Shown in pieces: positions 25,900 to 34,143 of a DNA stretch of 64,000 bases. The notes beneath the pieces are model-generated. The model searched no databases. It worked only from the letters and a program-made list of their open reading frames with translations, and was not told the origin of the DNA. Every line of letters starts with the position of its first letter. Positions within the stretch are counted from its first letter, which is position 1. A program made the translations under genes and the position numbers. Source of the DNA: JANXQG01 sp963709175 (lineage in GTDB: Bacteria; Planctomycetota; Planctomycetia; Pirellulales; Thermoguttaceae); NCBI GenBank assembly GCA_963709175.1, contig CAVPVK010000007.1:2604001-2668000 (forward strand), read 5' to 3'.

Positions 25900-26919
25900 C
25901 TACCTGCACAACAACTCCGCGATTTGCGCCACCGATGCCGTGCCCGTCGTGCCGAGTTGATGGATCACGATCGAGGCGGCGGCAGCGGCCAATTCCAGGG
26001 CCTCCATGGGCGTTGCTCCGGCCGCCAAGGCAGTAGCCAGATTGGCCATCACCGAGTCGCCCGCTCCTACGATGTCGATTGGCCCGCGGAGTGGTGCCGC
26101 GGGCACATGCACGGCCTGACCATCAGGCCCGGCAGCGAGCATGCCCTCTTCGGCAAGCGTGACGAACACCTCGCGGCCGTTCCGCCGGGCGAGTTCCAGA
26201 GCTGCCGTCTTGGTCGCGTGCAGGTCAACCGGCGGTGTGCTTCCGCGGAGCTTCCCCAGTTCCGCGCGGTTCATCTTCCAGCAGACGGCGGGGTACCCTT
26301 GAAGCCCACGGCGGCTGTCGGCCAGAATCGGCAGTTGCGGATTCCGCCCAGCGATTCCGCCAACAACCTGGAGCAGTCTCTCGGTCAGGACGCCCGTCCC
26401 CGCCGCGTCAACCTGATCCATGATCACCAGGGCATCGAGCTCTTGCACCACCTGTTGCACCGCGGCAATGAAGCTCTGCTCCACTTCTCCGGGCGTGGCG
26501 GTCCAGTTCTTAGTGTCCAAGCGATTGAGTTCCCGCGGCGGTTTGCCGGGCTCGATCACCAGCGGTTTGCAGTAGGTGAATGTGCAGCGCAGCGGCGTGC
26601 GGTGGAAGTGGTCCATGCACACGCCCCGCATGCCCTGCAGGGCTCGAATCAACTCAAACCCCTCGCCGTCGTCGCCGGCAAATCCCACGGGCAGAATCCG
26701 GCCGACACCCAGGGCAACCAGGTTGTTGAGCACGGTGCCCGCCGCGCCGGGCTGGGCCCGCGTCCGCACGACGTTGAGGACGGGCAAGCCGGTTTCCAGC
26801 GAGGTCTCCGCGCGGGCCGGGTCGATCTCCAGGTAGCGGTCGAGGCAGAAGTCGCCGAGCACCACCATCGAAAGACGGCCGTAACGGTCGGTAATCTCGC
26901 CAAAGCGCCTGGCGTTCAT
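25900..26919 (-). CDS. PfkB-family carbohydrate kinase (RfaE/HldA-domain-like)
   Basis: The 339-residue protein starts MNARRFGEITDRYGRLSMVVLGDFCLDRYLEID at 26919, overlapping the HAD stop (ATGA). Ribokinase-fold features include GAAGTVLNNLVALG near the N-terminus, an ADSRRGL segment and the catalytic C-terminal DIVGAGDSVMANLA, whose Asp is the base. The N-terminal region resembles the heptose-7-phosphate kinase domain of RfaE/HldE. A heptose or another sugar phosphate is possible; the pairing with a HAD phosphatase recalls a HldA/GmhB-like kinase-phosphatase sequence, but the other heptose genes are absent here. Confidence 0.8.
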   Translation of the reverse strand: MNARRFGEITDRYGRLSMVVLGDFCLDRYLEIDPARAETSLETGLPVLNVVRTRAQPGAAGTVLNNLVALGVGRILPVGFAGDDGEGFELIRALQGMRGVCMDHFHRTPLRCTFTYCKPLVIEPGKPPRELNRLDTKNWTATPGEVEQSFIAAVQQVVQELDALVIMDQVDAAGTGVLTERLLQVVGGIAGRNPQLPILADSRRGLQGYPAVCWKMNRAELGKLRGSTPPVDLHATKTAALELARRNGREVFVTLAEEGMLAAGPDGQAVHVPAAPLRGPIDIVGAGDSVMANLATALAAGATPMEALELAAAAASIVIHQLGTTGTASVAQIAELLCR

Positions 26920-27770
26920 GGGGCACCGGTCAGACTTTCCAACAGGGCTTCGGCGTCGCGATAATCGGGAATCACGACATCCGCGCCGACGCCCAGCAGC
27001 CGCTGCCGCTTCCAGGGATCGATGTTTCCCGAGCCGTTGTGCGCCTCGTCGCTGGCCACGGCGACGGCCAGTCCGCCGACTGTCTTGGTGTTCTCGATCT
27101 CCACGTAGCCGTCGCCGAAGGCCAGCAGGTGCTCGCCGGATATGGCGTGGTCGCGGAGAATGCGATCGATAACCATTTTCTTGGAAAAGTTCTGGTAGTC
27201 TTCCTGCGCGCCGAAGACGCGGGGACCGAAGTAGCGGACGACATCGAGCAGCTCGGCCTCGGCCTTGACGCACGGTTCGTCTGTGCCGCTGGCGAGGTAG
27301 AGCGTCAGCCCGCGGGCCAAAAGCAGTTCCAGCATCCGCCGGCCGCCGTGCACGATCAGATCGTCAGGGGCGATCCGCCCGCTCCGCAGGCCCTCGATGC
27401 GATCGGCGATCCGCTGGTCTAGGCGGCGGAGGTACTCGTGTTTGTACCACATCGGCTCGTGTGGCGTGCCGCCGCGCTGGCGAATTCGCTCGGCCAACTG
27501 GATCATCTGGAAGATGGTCTGCTTGCCGTTCAACCGCATGATGTCGTCGTAGGCCAGGCGGGAGAGGTCGGCGTCGGTCTCGCCGTCGATGCGAGGCAGC
27601 ATCTCCACGAACATCGGCGTCATCACCTCCGGCCACCCTTGGCGGATGAGCGAGAGCGTGCCGTCAAAATCGAAGAGGGCGTAGCGGATCTCGGGGCGCG
27701 GCCGGAAGGCCGCGGTTAACTCGACGAGCCCCGAGAAGGCGAGGCCCTTTCTTGCAGCAGGTGAAGTCAT
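26916..27770 (-). CDS. HAD-superfamily phosphatase
   Basis: Starting at MTSPAARKG (27770) gives 284 residues; the open frame continues 21 residues upstream, but they overlap the previous gene's end. All four HAD motifs are visible: ALFDFDGTLSL (nucleophile Asp), TLYLASGTDE (motif II), the Lys of FSKKMVIDRIL, and the acidic LLAFGDGYVEIENTK. A helical cap between motifs I and II places it in the subfamily I phosphoglycolate-phosphatase-like group. The substrate is unknown, presumably a sugar phosphate linked to the PfkB kinase with which it is translationally coupled. Confidence 0.82.
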   Translation of the reverse strand: MTSPAARKGLAFSGLVELTAAFRPRPEIRYALFDFDGTLSLIRQGWPEVMTPMFVEMLPRIDGETDADLSRLAYDDIMRLNGKQTIFQMIQLAERIRQRGGTPHEPMWYKHEYLRRLDQRIADRIEGLRSGRIAPDDLIVHGGRRMLELLLARGLTLYLASGTDEPCVKAEAELLDVVRYFGPRVFGAQEDYQNFSKKMVIDRILRDHAISGEHLLAFGDGYVEIENTKTVGGLAVAVASDEAHNGSGNIDPWKRQRLLGVGADVVIPDYRDAEALLESLTGAP

Positions 27771-27807
27771 CGGTAGCAGGGTAAAACGCAGCCTACGCGC
27801 CGGGAAG

Positions 27808-28515
27808 TTAACGTTTCGCGCTGAGTTTCGCATCGGGCACGCCCAAGGCCCGCAACACGCCGGCGGCCATCATCGCATCGCCCAGAGGCTTCATGTGCAC
27901 GCCGTCGCCGGTGAGCCAATTGCCTTTTTCCTGGGCGGGTTTCTTGGCCAGGGCGGCGAGGAACATGCCGTGCAGATCGACCAGTTGGCATTTCTTCTCG
28001 GCGGCAATCTGCTTCTCGGCCTCGACATACTGCACGAGCCGCTTGTTGCCCTCGGTGCTGGAATCCTCCTGGATCAGCGTCGGTGTGAGCAGGATGACCT
28101 TGATGCCTGCCGCCTGCGCTTGATCGACCATCGCGGCCACGTTTTTCTTGTAGGTGGCCAGCACTTTGGCGTCGTGGGGCGCACCCAGGCGGTGCCAGAC
28201 GTCGTTGATGCCGATGCTGATCGTCACATAGGCGGGCTTGAGCTTGACCACGTCCCGGCCGAATCGCGGCACGAGGTCTTCGGCCTTCTGGCCGCTGATG
28301 CCCTTGTTGATCACTTTGGGAATCTTCAAGTCACCATACTGCGTCGCAAGCACGTCGTCGATATCCCGGAGATACCCGCCGCCAGCCGTGATCGAGTCGC
28401 CAATCGCCACTATCTGATCGCCCGGCTTTAATTGCAGTTGCGTGGGCGTGTCGGCCGGAGGGGGACCAATGAGGGCAAGTACCATGGCGAAAAGATGGGG
28501 AAGGGTGAGTTGCAT
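27808..28515 (-). CDS. Secreted SGNH/GDSL hydrolase (esterase-like)
   Basis: The 235-residue protein has a short signal peptide (MQLTLPHLFAMVLALIG). Block I is IVAIGDSITAGG (Ser nucleophile), block II-like NKGISGQ (Gly), block III SIGINDVW (Asn) and block V GDGVHM (Asp-x-x-His). Thus the full SGNH set is present. Such enzymes remove acyl groups from polysaccharides or lipids. It lies in a run of minus-strand genes with the ThuA protein, the MFS exporter, the HAD protein and the PfkB kinase; deacetylation of a plant or algal polysaccharide is a plausible role. Confidence 0.85.
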   Translation of the reverse strand: MQLTLPHLFAMVLALIGPPPADTPTQLQLKPGDQIVAIGDSITAGGGYLRDIDDVLATQYGDLKIPKVINKGISGQKAEDLVPRFGRDVVKLKPAYVTISIGINDVWHRLGAPHDAKVLATYKKNVAAMVDQAQAAGIKVILLTPTLIQEDSSTEGNKRLVQYVEAEKQIAAEKKCQLVDLHGMFLAALAKKPAQEKGNWLTGDGVHMKPLGDAMMAAGVLRALGVPDAKLSAKR

Positions 28516-28597
28516 TGGGCGGACTCCTTGGGGCTGGACGATAGTGGAACTTAATCAGGACATTATGGCAAAAGGGCGTGCGGTTTGCAATTGACAG

Positions 28598-29893
28598 TCA
28601 CCCCTCCTCTCCTTCCGGCACTTCGCACTCCGCCTCCGACACTATCCCCGAGGTCACGTCGGGCAAAATCCCGATCCGACGATATATCGGCCGCACCATC
28701 GTCCGCAGGGCCGGCAATCGCAGGGTAAAGGCCAGCGAGGCGACCATGCACATCGTTCCGGCAAGTTGCACCGTGTGGGCTACGCCTATGTGGCTGGCCA
28801 GGTAGCCCGCCAACAGGCTTCCCAGCGGGGCGACGCCGAGGAAGGCCATGGCATAGAAGCTCATCACGCGGCCGCGCTTGTCGTCGTCGACGATGGTTTG
28901 CAGGATCGTGTTGCTGGCGGCCGTTTCCATCATCAGCGCCAGTCCGGCCATCGCCAGCAGCGGCATGGAAAGCCACAAGACGGTCGAAAACGAGAACTCG
29001 ATCAGGCCCAGGCCAAAGGCGCCGGCGGCCCAGGCAATCTGCCTTCCCAGGCCGAGCACGCTCTTGCGCGAGGCCAGGTCAGAGCGCCCCAGCAGCGATC
29101 CGAAGCCGAGGGCCGAGGTGAGCAGGCCCAGCGTGTCGGGGCCGCCGTGAAGCACCGTGGTGGCAAAGATCGGCAGGAGGACCGTCAGCGGCATTGCCGC
29201 CAGATTGACCACAGCCAGCAGCACGAGGATCTCGCGGATGGGCATGAACCCGAAGGCGTAGCGGAAACCCTCCCGTAATTGGTGGAGGACGTGTTGCGCG
29301 TGTTGGGCCGGAGCCCGAGCCGGCAGTCGCATCGCCAGCAGGGCAGTCAGCACGGCCACGTAGCTCAAGGCGTTCAGCCAGAAGCAGGTAGCCTCGCCCA
29401 CCGCTGCGATGAGGAAGCCGGCAACCGCCGGGCCCACCAGCCGCGCCCCGTTGAACATCGACGAGTTCAGGCCGATGGCGCTGGCGAGATTCTCGCGGCC
29501 TTCCACCATCTGGATGAGAAACGATTGCCGGGCGGGGATGTCGAAGGCATTGACCAGCCCGATGAAAACGCTCAGAAGCAGCAACAGCGGGAAGGTCACG
29601 AGCCCCGTCATGGCGAGCACGGCGAGGATCGTGGCCTGAAGCATGGCCAGGATCTGGGTGGCGATGATCGTGCGATGCAGGTTCCAGCGGTCGGTGAAGA
29701 CGCCGGCCACGGGAGCGAGGAAGAAGCTGGGGATCTGGCTGCAAAAGCCGACCAGCCCCAGCAGAAACGGGGAACCGGTCAGGCGGTACGCCAGCCAGAC
29801 AATGGCCACCTGCTGCATCCACGTGCCGATCAGCGAAATGCCTTGGCCGAAGAAGAACAGGCGGAAGTTGCGGTGTTCGAGCGCACCCAGCAC
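28598..29893 (-). CDS. MFS transporter of the EntS-like (MFS_3) family
   Basis: The GTG at 29893 (VLGALEHRNFRLFF), 5 bases after the ThuA stop, gives 431 residues and a normal N-terminus. The longer frame to 29959 only adds out-of-frame ThuA sequence. About twelve hydrophobic helices are seen, with the motif PVAGVFTDRWNLHRT after TM2 and DKRGRVMSFYAMAFLGVAPLGSLLAGYLA in the second half, characteristic of the enterobactin-exporter-like group. It probably exports a small molecule or sugar derivative in the inner membrane. The C-terminus is a hydrophilic Glu-rich tail. Confidence 0.85.
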   Translation of the reverse strand: MLGALEHRNFRLFFFGQGISLIGTWMQQVAIVWLAYRLTGSPFLLGLVGFCSQIPSFFLAPVAGVFTDRWNLHRTIIATQILAMLQATILAVLAMTGLVTFPLLLLLSVFIGLVNAFDIPARQSFLIQMVEGRENLASAIGLNSSMFNGARLVGPAVAGFLIAAVGEATCFWLNALSYVAVLTALLAMRLPARAPAQHAQHVLHQLREGFRYAFGFMPIREILVLLAVVNLAAMPLTVLLPIFATTVLHGGPDTLGLLTSALGFGSLLGRSDLASRKSVLGLGRQIAWAAGAFGLGLIEFSFSTVLWLSMPLLAMAGLALMMETAASNTILQTIVDDDKRGRVMSFYAMAFLGVAPLGSLLAGYLASHIGVAHTVQLAGTMCMVASLAFTLRLPALRTMVRPIYRRIGILPDVTSGIVSEAECEVPEGEEG

Positions 29894-29900
29894 GATTCCG

Positions 29901-30713
29901 TCAGTCCTTGAGCAGCACCTTGGCGGCCGGCCTGAGGTGCGCCGCGTCGAGTTTGTCAACCGACCAGAGCAGCCCGCGGGTCACCAGGTCCAAGTACCGC
30001 GAGTCTTCAACTGTGGCATTGTTGTGCCCCAGCGTGGTGCCAAAAACCCGCGTCTTGCCGTTGTAGAGGTTCGTCCAGATAGTGACGTACGCCTGGCCCG
30101 ATTGCTTGCCGCGGGCTAGCGGGTGGGCCGTTTCCAGCGGCTTGCCGATGGGATCGTTGTTGTACAGCTCCTCATTCACCGTCGTCCAGTTGTGCAGGGG
30201 CCGCGTGATGGGGCTCTCCTTGTCGATGAACGTCACGCTGATGGGTTCCTGGGCGCCATGGCCCGTCGAGGGCAACCCGGTGAACTCGAACCACGGAGTC
30301 GTTTTTTGCGGCCAGCCCGCGCTGCGATAGCAGTGCATGCCGCAGTGCAGGACCACGCCGGGCAACCCTTCGCGATGCGGCTTGAGGATGCGGTCGATGG
30401 CCTTGAGGTCCTTCACGTCGGCCGAGCATTCGTCGTGTACGATGACGTCGAAACCCTTGGCCCAATCGTCGTTCTCGTAAATCGGGTTGAGGTGGCCCGT
30501 GCTGCCGTCGGGGTCGTAGGCGATCGACCAGGAGACGTTCGCCCGGGCCGAGATGCCTTGCGTGAGGAGGTCTTTCTGCTGCCGGTAGTCGTGGCAGCAG
30601 CCGCCGGCGACCAAGAGGGCGCGGATCGGCCGTTCAGCGGCACGGGTGGTGCGAGCGGCACAGAGGATGGCGAGGGTTACAACAACGGAGAATCGAACGA
30701 GCGAACGAGTCAT
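29901..30713 (-). CDS. Secreted ThuA-domain protein
   Basis: The start at 30713 (MTRSLVRFSVVVTLAILCAARTTRA) gives a signal peptide and is preceded by GGAG; the ATG at 30728 adds five residues without an SD sequence. The ThuA (trehalose-utilisation-like GATase) domain spans the rest: ALLVAGGCCHDYRQQK, DVIVHDE, GVVLHCGMHCYR, ESPITRPL and RVFGTTLGHNNATVED. Planctomycetes encode many such exported proteins; some accompany sugar-conversion clusters. No firm activity is known. It is the first gene of a probable five-gene minus-strand operon. Confidence 0.82.
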   Translation of the reverse strand: MTRSLVRFSVVVTLAILCAARTTRAAERPIRALLVAGGCCHDYRQQKDLLTQGISARANVSWSIAYDPDGSTGHLNPIYENDDWAKGFDVIVHDECSADVKDLKAIDRILKPHREGLPGVVLHCGMHCYRSAGWPQKTTPWFEFTGLPSTGHGAQEPISVTFIDKESPITRPLHNWTTVNEELYNNDPIGKPLETAHPLARGKQSGQAYVTIWTNLYNGKTRVFGTTLGHNNATVEDSRYLDLVTRGLLWSVDKLDAAHLRPAAKVLLKD

Positions 30714-30842
30714 GTCTGGAGGCTCCATGGCCGGCGCGGCCGGCGGATTTGGGGGGAAGTGTGGGGTGGGCGGGAAAGGGCCAGTAAATGACCTTGCACG
30801 ACTCCGCGAGACTTCTGCTGCAATCCCCGGGATGGCAACTCG

Positions 30843-30899
30843 TTCGTAGACCGGAATTTACTCCGTTTTGGGCGAACGGAATAAACTCCGTTCTACGAA
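30843..30899. repeat. Palindromic repeat with 25-base arms
   Basis: Left arm TTCGTAGACCGGAATTTACT... (30843-30867) and right arm AACGGAATAAACTCCGTTCT... (30875-30899) are reverse complements with three mismatches. The right arm also contains the perfect dyad AACGGA/TCCGTT. A near-identical right arm lies inside the BBP7 gene at 41712-41736. It sits between divergent genes (30714-31092), where no gene was found. Confidence 0.7.
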
Positions 30900-31009
30900 G
30901 GTCGTCCCAACCGGCGTCAGCCTCGCTGAGTGCGAAGGTCACTAAGCCATTGTAGTTCGCCTTGCCGCGATTGCAAAGCCGATCGACGACTGGGCGCCCA
31001 TACTATATC

Positions 31010-31037
31010 TTGTATCCTGGCTGGTTCCAGGTATCAT
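31010..31037 (+). promoter_or_regulatory. Promoter with an embedded operator-like dyad
   Basis: TTGTAT (31010-31015) and TATCAT (31032-31037) are 16 bases apart. The spacer is exactly the inverted repeat CCTGG-CTGGTT-CCAGG, an attractive repressor site for the downstream PmoA-family gene. Confidence 0.4.
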
Positions 31038-31092
31038 AAAATACGATTCCATCTCGCCGGCGCCGCTCCACACCTCGCATCATCTTTCCGCC

Positions 31093-32052
31093 ATGATCGC
31101 TCGATTCGCCGCTTCGCTCTTAATAGCCGTTATTATTGTCTCTATCCTTGCCCTGCCGCTGCCGGCCGTGCAGATTACCGCGCAGCGTTCGGAACACGGC
31201 GTCACCGTGAGTATCGACGGTCGCCTTTTCACTGAGTACCTCGTGCGATCGGGCACGAAACCCATCCTCTGGCCGATCATCGGCCCCGCCGAAGCGCCGT
31301 TGACCAGGGCCTATCCCATGGAAAGCGGAACGCAAGAAACCAAGGACCATGTCCACCATCGCTCTTTGTGGTTCACGCACGGCAGCGTCAACGGCGTTGA
31401 TTTCTGGGGCGAGACGCCCAAGGGCAAGACCGGCACGATCGTCCATCGCAAGTTCGTCACAATCGCCAGCGGCGAGCAGGCCCGGATCGTGACCGACAAC
31501 GACTGGCTCGCCCCCTCGGGCAAGAAGGTTTGCGAGGACCGGCGGAGCCTCACCTTCGGCGTGCTGGGCGATGCCCGCTGGATCGACTTCGACATCACGC
31601 TCCGCGCCTCCGAGGGGCCGGTTTCGTTCGGCGATACGAAAGAGGGATCGTTCGCTCTGCGGGTCGCCGAGTCGCTGGCGGTCGACTCGCACCGCGGCGG
31701 ACGGATAGTCAATTCTCGCGGGCAGACCAACGCCGCCGCTTGGGGCAAACCGGCCGAGTGGGTAGATTATCACGGTCCCGTCGGCGGGCACATGGTCGGC
31801 ATCGCCATTTTCAACCATCCCAGCAGTTTTCGTTATCCAACGGGCTGGCATGTGCGGACTTACGGGCTGTTCGCCGCCAACCCGTTCGCCCGAAAGGGCT
31901 TTAACGGGCTTGAGGGAACGCAAGGCATGTCGTACGTGCTTCCTGCGGGCCAGGAGCTCGTGTTCCGCTATCGCGTCTTCCTGCACCGTGGCGACGAGAA
32001 GGCCGGCAAGGTGGCCGAGGCGTTTGCCGAGTATGCGAAGATGCCAAAGTAG
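31093..32052 (+). CDS. PmoA-family (DUF6807) secreted protein
   Basis: The 319-residue protein has a hydrophobic leader (MIARFAASLLIAVIIVSILALPLPAVQ). It matches planctomycete proteins labelled PmoA/DUF6807: FTEYLVRSGTKPILWPIIGP, KDHVHHRSLWFTHGSVNGVDFW, VGIAIFNHPSSFRYPTGWHVRTYGLFAANPF. The conserved His cluster DHVHHRS could bind metal or substrate. The PmoA name is historical; no methane oxygenase partner is here. It is monocistronic and probably repressor-controlled. Confidence 0.82.
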   Translation: MIARFAASLLIAVIIVSILALPLPAVQITAQRSEHGVTVSIDGRLFTEYLVRSGTKPILWPIIGPAEAPLTRAYPMESGTQETKDHVHHRSLWFTHGSVNGVDFWGETPKGKTGTIVHRKFVTIASGEQARIVTDNDWLAPSGKKVCEDRRSLTFGVLGDARWIDFDITLRASEGPVSFGDTKEGSFALRVAESLAVDSHRGGRIVNSRGQTNAAAWGKPAEWVDYHGPVGGHMVGIAIFNHPSSFRYPTGWHVRTYGLFAANPFARKGFNGLEGTQGMSYVLPAGQELVFRYRVFLHRGDEKAGKVAEAFAEYAKMPK

Positions 32053-32072
32053 ATTCTCGCGGGATAAGCAAG

Positions 32073-32230
32073 TCAGGATGTTTCCCCGACCTCTTTCAAC
32101 ATTTCGGCATCGAGTATCGGATTCGGCGCACCGTCCGCTGCGGCGATCAATTCTCTCGGCACCAGGTGGATCGCAGAAAGGACCATCGCACAGACGACGA
32201 TTGCTACAATTACGCAGTGGAGAAATCCAT
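32073..32230 (-). CDS. Possible small membrane protein behind sufS
   Basis: A minus-strand frame ending at 32073 encodes one hydrophobic helix (VIVAIVVCAMVLSAIHLV) followed by PRELIAAADGAPNPILDAEMLKEVGE, which looks like a real peptide rather than shadow sequence. In that frame no start precedes the helix. An ATG at 32230, 14 bases after the sufS stop, reads MDFSTA and would join it if one G is missing after GCG near 32213. The predicted product is then 52 residues. Speculative. Confidence 0.3.
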
Positions 32231-32244
32231 GCGTCGGACTGCAC

Positions 32245-33522
32245 CTACTTCCGTTTGCGATGGAAGACCCGCTTTGTCGCCTCCAGGGCCGGGCCGAGTT
32301 GCTCAACCTCGGCGAGGGTGTTGTAGAGATAAAAGCTGGCCCGGGTCGTCGCCCCCACGTGGTAGCGCTGGTGCAGCGGCATGGCGCAATGGTGCCCGGC
32401 GCGGACGGCAATACCGGATCGGTCGAGCACCTCCGCCACGTCGTGGGAGTGCACCCCTTCGAGCGTGAAACTGACGATGCCCGCCTTGCGGTCCGGCGCA
32501 GGACCGAGGATCCGCACGCCGCCGACATTTCCCAGGATTTCGTGGGCCCGCGTCACCAGCAGCCGCTCGTGCCGGGCGATAGCCTCCATGCCGATGCGAT
32601 TGAGATAATCGATGGCGGCGCCCAGGCCGATGGCCGGAACGATCGGCGGCGTGCCGGCCTCGAACTTCGCCGGCAAGTCGCCTGGCTCGAAGCGATCCAA
32701 GAGCACGCGGCGGATCATGCTCCCGCCGCCCAGGAAGGGCGGCGTGGCCTCCAGCAAGTCGCGCTTGCCGTAGAGCACGCCCACGCCCGACGGCCCCAGC
32801 AGCTTGTGCCCGCTAAAGACGAGGAAATCACAGTCCAGGGCCTGCACGTCGGTCTTTTCGTGGGGCACGCTTTGGGCCCCATCGACAAGCGTCAAAGCCC
32901 CGGCCTGATGCGCGCGGCGAATGATCTCGGCCACGGGGTTGATCGTCCCCAGCACGTTGGAAATGGCTGTGAAGGCCACCAGCCTGGTCCGCTCCGTCAG
33001 CAGCGTGTCCAGCGCGTCGAGGCAGAGCAGGCCGTCATCGGTCAGGGGGATGTGCCGGAGCACGGCTCCCCGCCGCTCGGCAAGCTGCTGCCAGGGGACG
33101 AGGTTCGCATGATGCTCCATCTCAGTGAGCAGGATCTCGTCGCCCGGCCGCACGTTCGCGTCCCCCCAACTCCGCGCCACGGTGTTGATGCCAGAGGTCG
33201 TGCCGTAAGTAAAAATGCACTGTTCCGGCTGCGGGGCGTTGATGAACTGCCGAACGGTCTCCCGGGCCTGATCGAAAAGCTCATCCGATTCCTGGGCCAG
33301 TTGGTGAATGCCGCGATGCACGTTGGCATAGTGCTCTTCGTAGCAACTGACGATCGATTGGATCACTTCCCGCGGACGTTGCGTGCTGGCCGCGTTGTCG
33401 AAATAGACCAAAGGCACACCCGGCCGCACCTCGCGGGTAAGGATGGGAAAATCGCCACGATAGGCAAAGGGGTCCAGGAAAGGAGTTTGTGCCAACGAAC
33501 TCGTTGAGATAGACATAATCAA
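32245..33522 (-). CDS. sufS: Cysteine desulfurase SufS
   Basis: The 425-residue PLP enzyme supplies sulfur for iron-sulfur clusters by converting cysteine to alanine and a persulfide. Motifs: LVYFDNAASTQRP, YANVHRGIHQLA, ITEMEHHAN-type LLTEMEHHANLVPW, VDGAQSVPH, the PLP lysine in FSGHKLLGPSG (about 240) and the persulfide Cys in RAGHHCAMPLH (about 379). The Cys lies in the short-loop context of group II desulfurases. It follows the sufU gene by 3 bases, so the pair forms a two-gene operon. No sufBCD lies in the window. Confidence 0.93.
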   Translation of the reverse strand: MIMSISTSSLAQTPFLDPFAYRGDFPILTREVRPGVPLVYFDNAASTQRPREVIQSIVSCYEEHYANVHRGIHQLAQESDELFDQARETVRQFINAPQPEQCIFTYGTTSGINTVARSWGDANVRPGDEILLTEMEHHANLVPWQQLAERRGAVLRHIPLTDDGLLCLDALDTLLTERTRLVAFTAISNVLGTINPVAEIIRRAHQAGALTLVDGAQSVPHEKTDVQALDCDFLVFSGHKLLGPSGVGVLYGKRDLLEATPPFLGGGSMIRRVLLDRFEPGDLPAKFEAGTPPIVPAIGLGAAIDYLNRIGMEAIARHERLLVTRAHEILGNVGGVRILGPAPDRKAGIVSFTLEGVHSHDVAEVLDRSGIAVRAGHHCAMPLHQRYHVGATTRASFYLYNTLAEVEQLGPALEATKRVFHRKRK

Positions 33523-33525
33523 GAG

Positions 33526-33933
33526 CTATTTCTTCGCGTTGCCTTCGCCGTCCACAGGCGAGTAAATGGCCGATTGCAATACCCGCCAAGGCAGCAGACA
33601 ACACTTCTGCCGGTTGGGCGTGAGGCGAACGCCGAACAACTCCAGCATATCGTTGGCGGTGAACTTCTTCACGTCCTCGACGGTGCGGCCATCGAATTTC
33701 TCGGTGATCATCGAAGCCGCCGCCTGGCTGATACAACAGCCGTCGCCCTCAAAAAACACCTCCCGCAGGGTACCATGATCGTCGATCTGCAATTCCATAC
33801 GGACTACATCGCCGCAAAGAGGATTGTCGTCCTCGTGGGCGTGGGTGCACTGGGTGCAGTGGCCGCGATGATACGGATCTTCGTAATGATCGAGAATATG
33901 GTCCTGGTAAAGCTCTTCTTCGTCGGCAGGCAT
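33526..33933 (-). CDS. sufU: SufU iron-sulfur cluster assembly protein
   Basis: Starting at MPADEEELYQDHILDHY (33933) gives 135 residues; the frame extends 24 residues upstream without family similarity. The three conserved cysteines of the U-type fold are in NPLCGD, GCCIS and KCCLLPW, with the GDGCCISQAAASMIT loop typical of SufU. SufU binds zinc and accepts sulfur from SufS, encoded immediately downstream. This placement and the GDGCCIS insertion favour SufU over IscU. Confidence 0.92.
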   Translation of the reverse strand: MPADEEELYQDHILDHYEDPYHRGHCTQCTHAHEDDNPLCGDVVRMELQIDDHGTLREVFFEGDGCCISQAAASMITEKFDGRTVEDVKKFTANDMLELFGVRLTPNRQKCCLLPWRVLQSAIYSPVDGEGNAKK

Positions 33934-34040
33934 AATGGTCCCAGCGAGGCTAAAGTCCACTGTCTTAGTGTAGGTAAGCCAGCGCTTGCAGACAAGGCAG
34001 GCCATTTACGGCAAAGTTCGCCCGTTCCGCCATTGCCGGC

Positions 34041-34070
34041 TTGCGGGCCGTCTTTCCCGGCGGTTATAAT
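34041..34070 (+). promoter_or_regulatory. Promoter of metK
   Basis: TTGCGG (34041-34046), an 18-base spacer, and a perfect TATAAT (34065-34070). The leader to the GTG start is about 70 bases and ends in GAGGAG. No SAM riboswitch consensus was recognised in it. Confidence 0.55.
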
Positions 34071-34143
34071 CAACATCTGTCGTCCGGGTAATGTGTACCG
34101 GTAGCGACAGGCGAATCATCAGCAATTCGAGGAGAATTCTCAC

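Noticed and set aside
29893..29959. Longer N-terminus for the MFS transporter
   Set aside because: The extra codons are the ThuA gene read in another frame; the GTG at 29893 fits the family.
34071..34143. Possible SAM riboswitch before metK
   Set aside because: The leader is about 70 bases and lacks SAM-I/II/IV core motifs.
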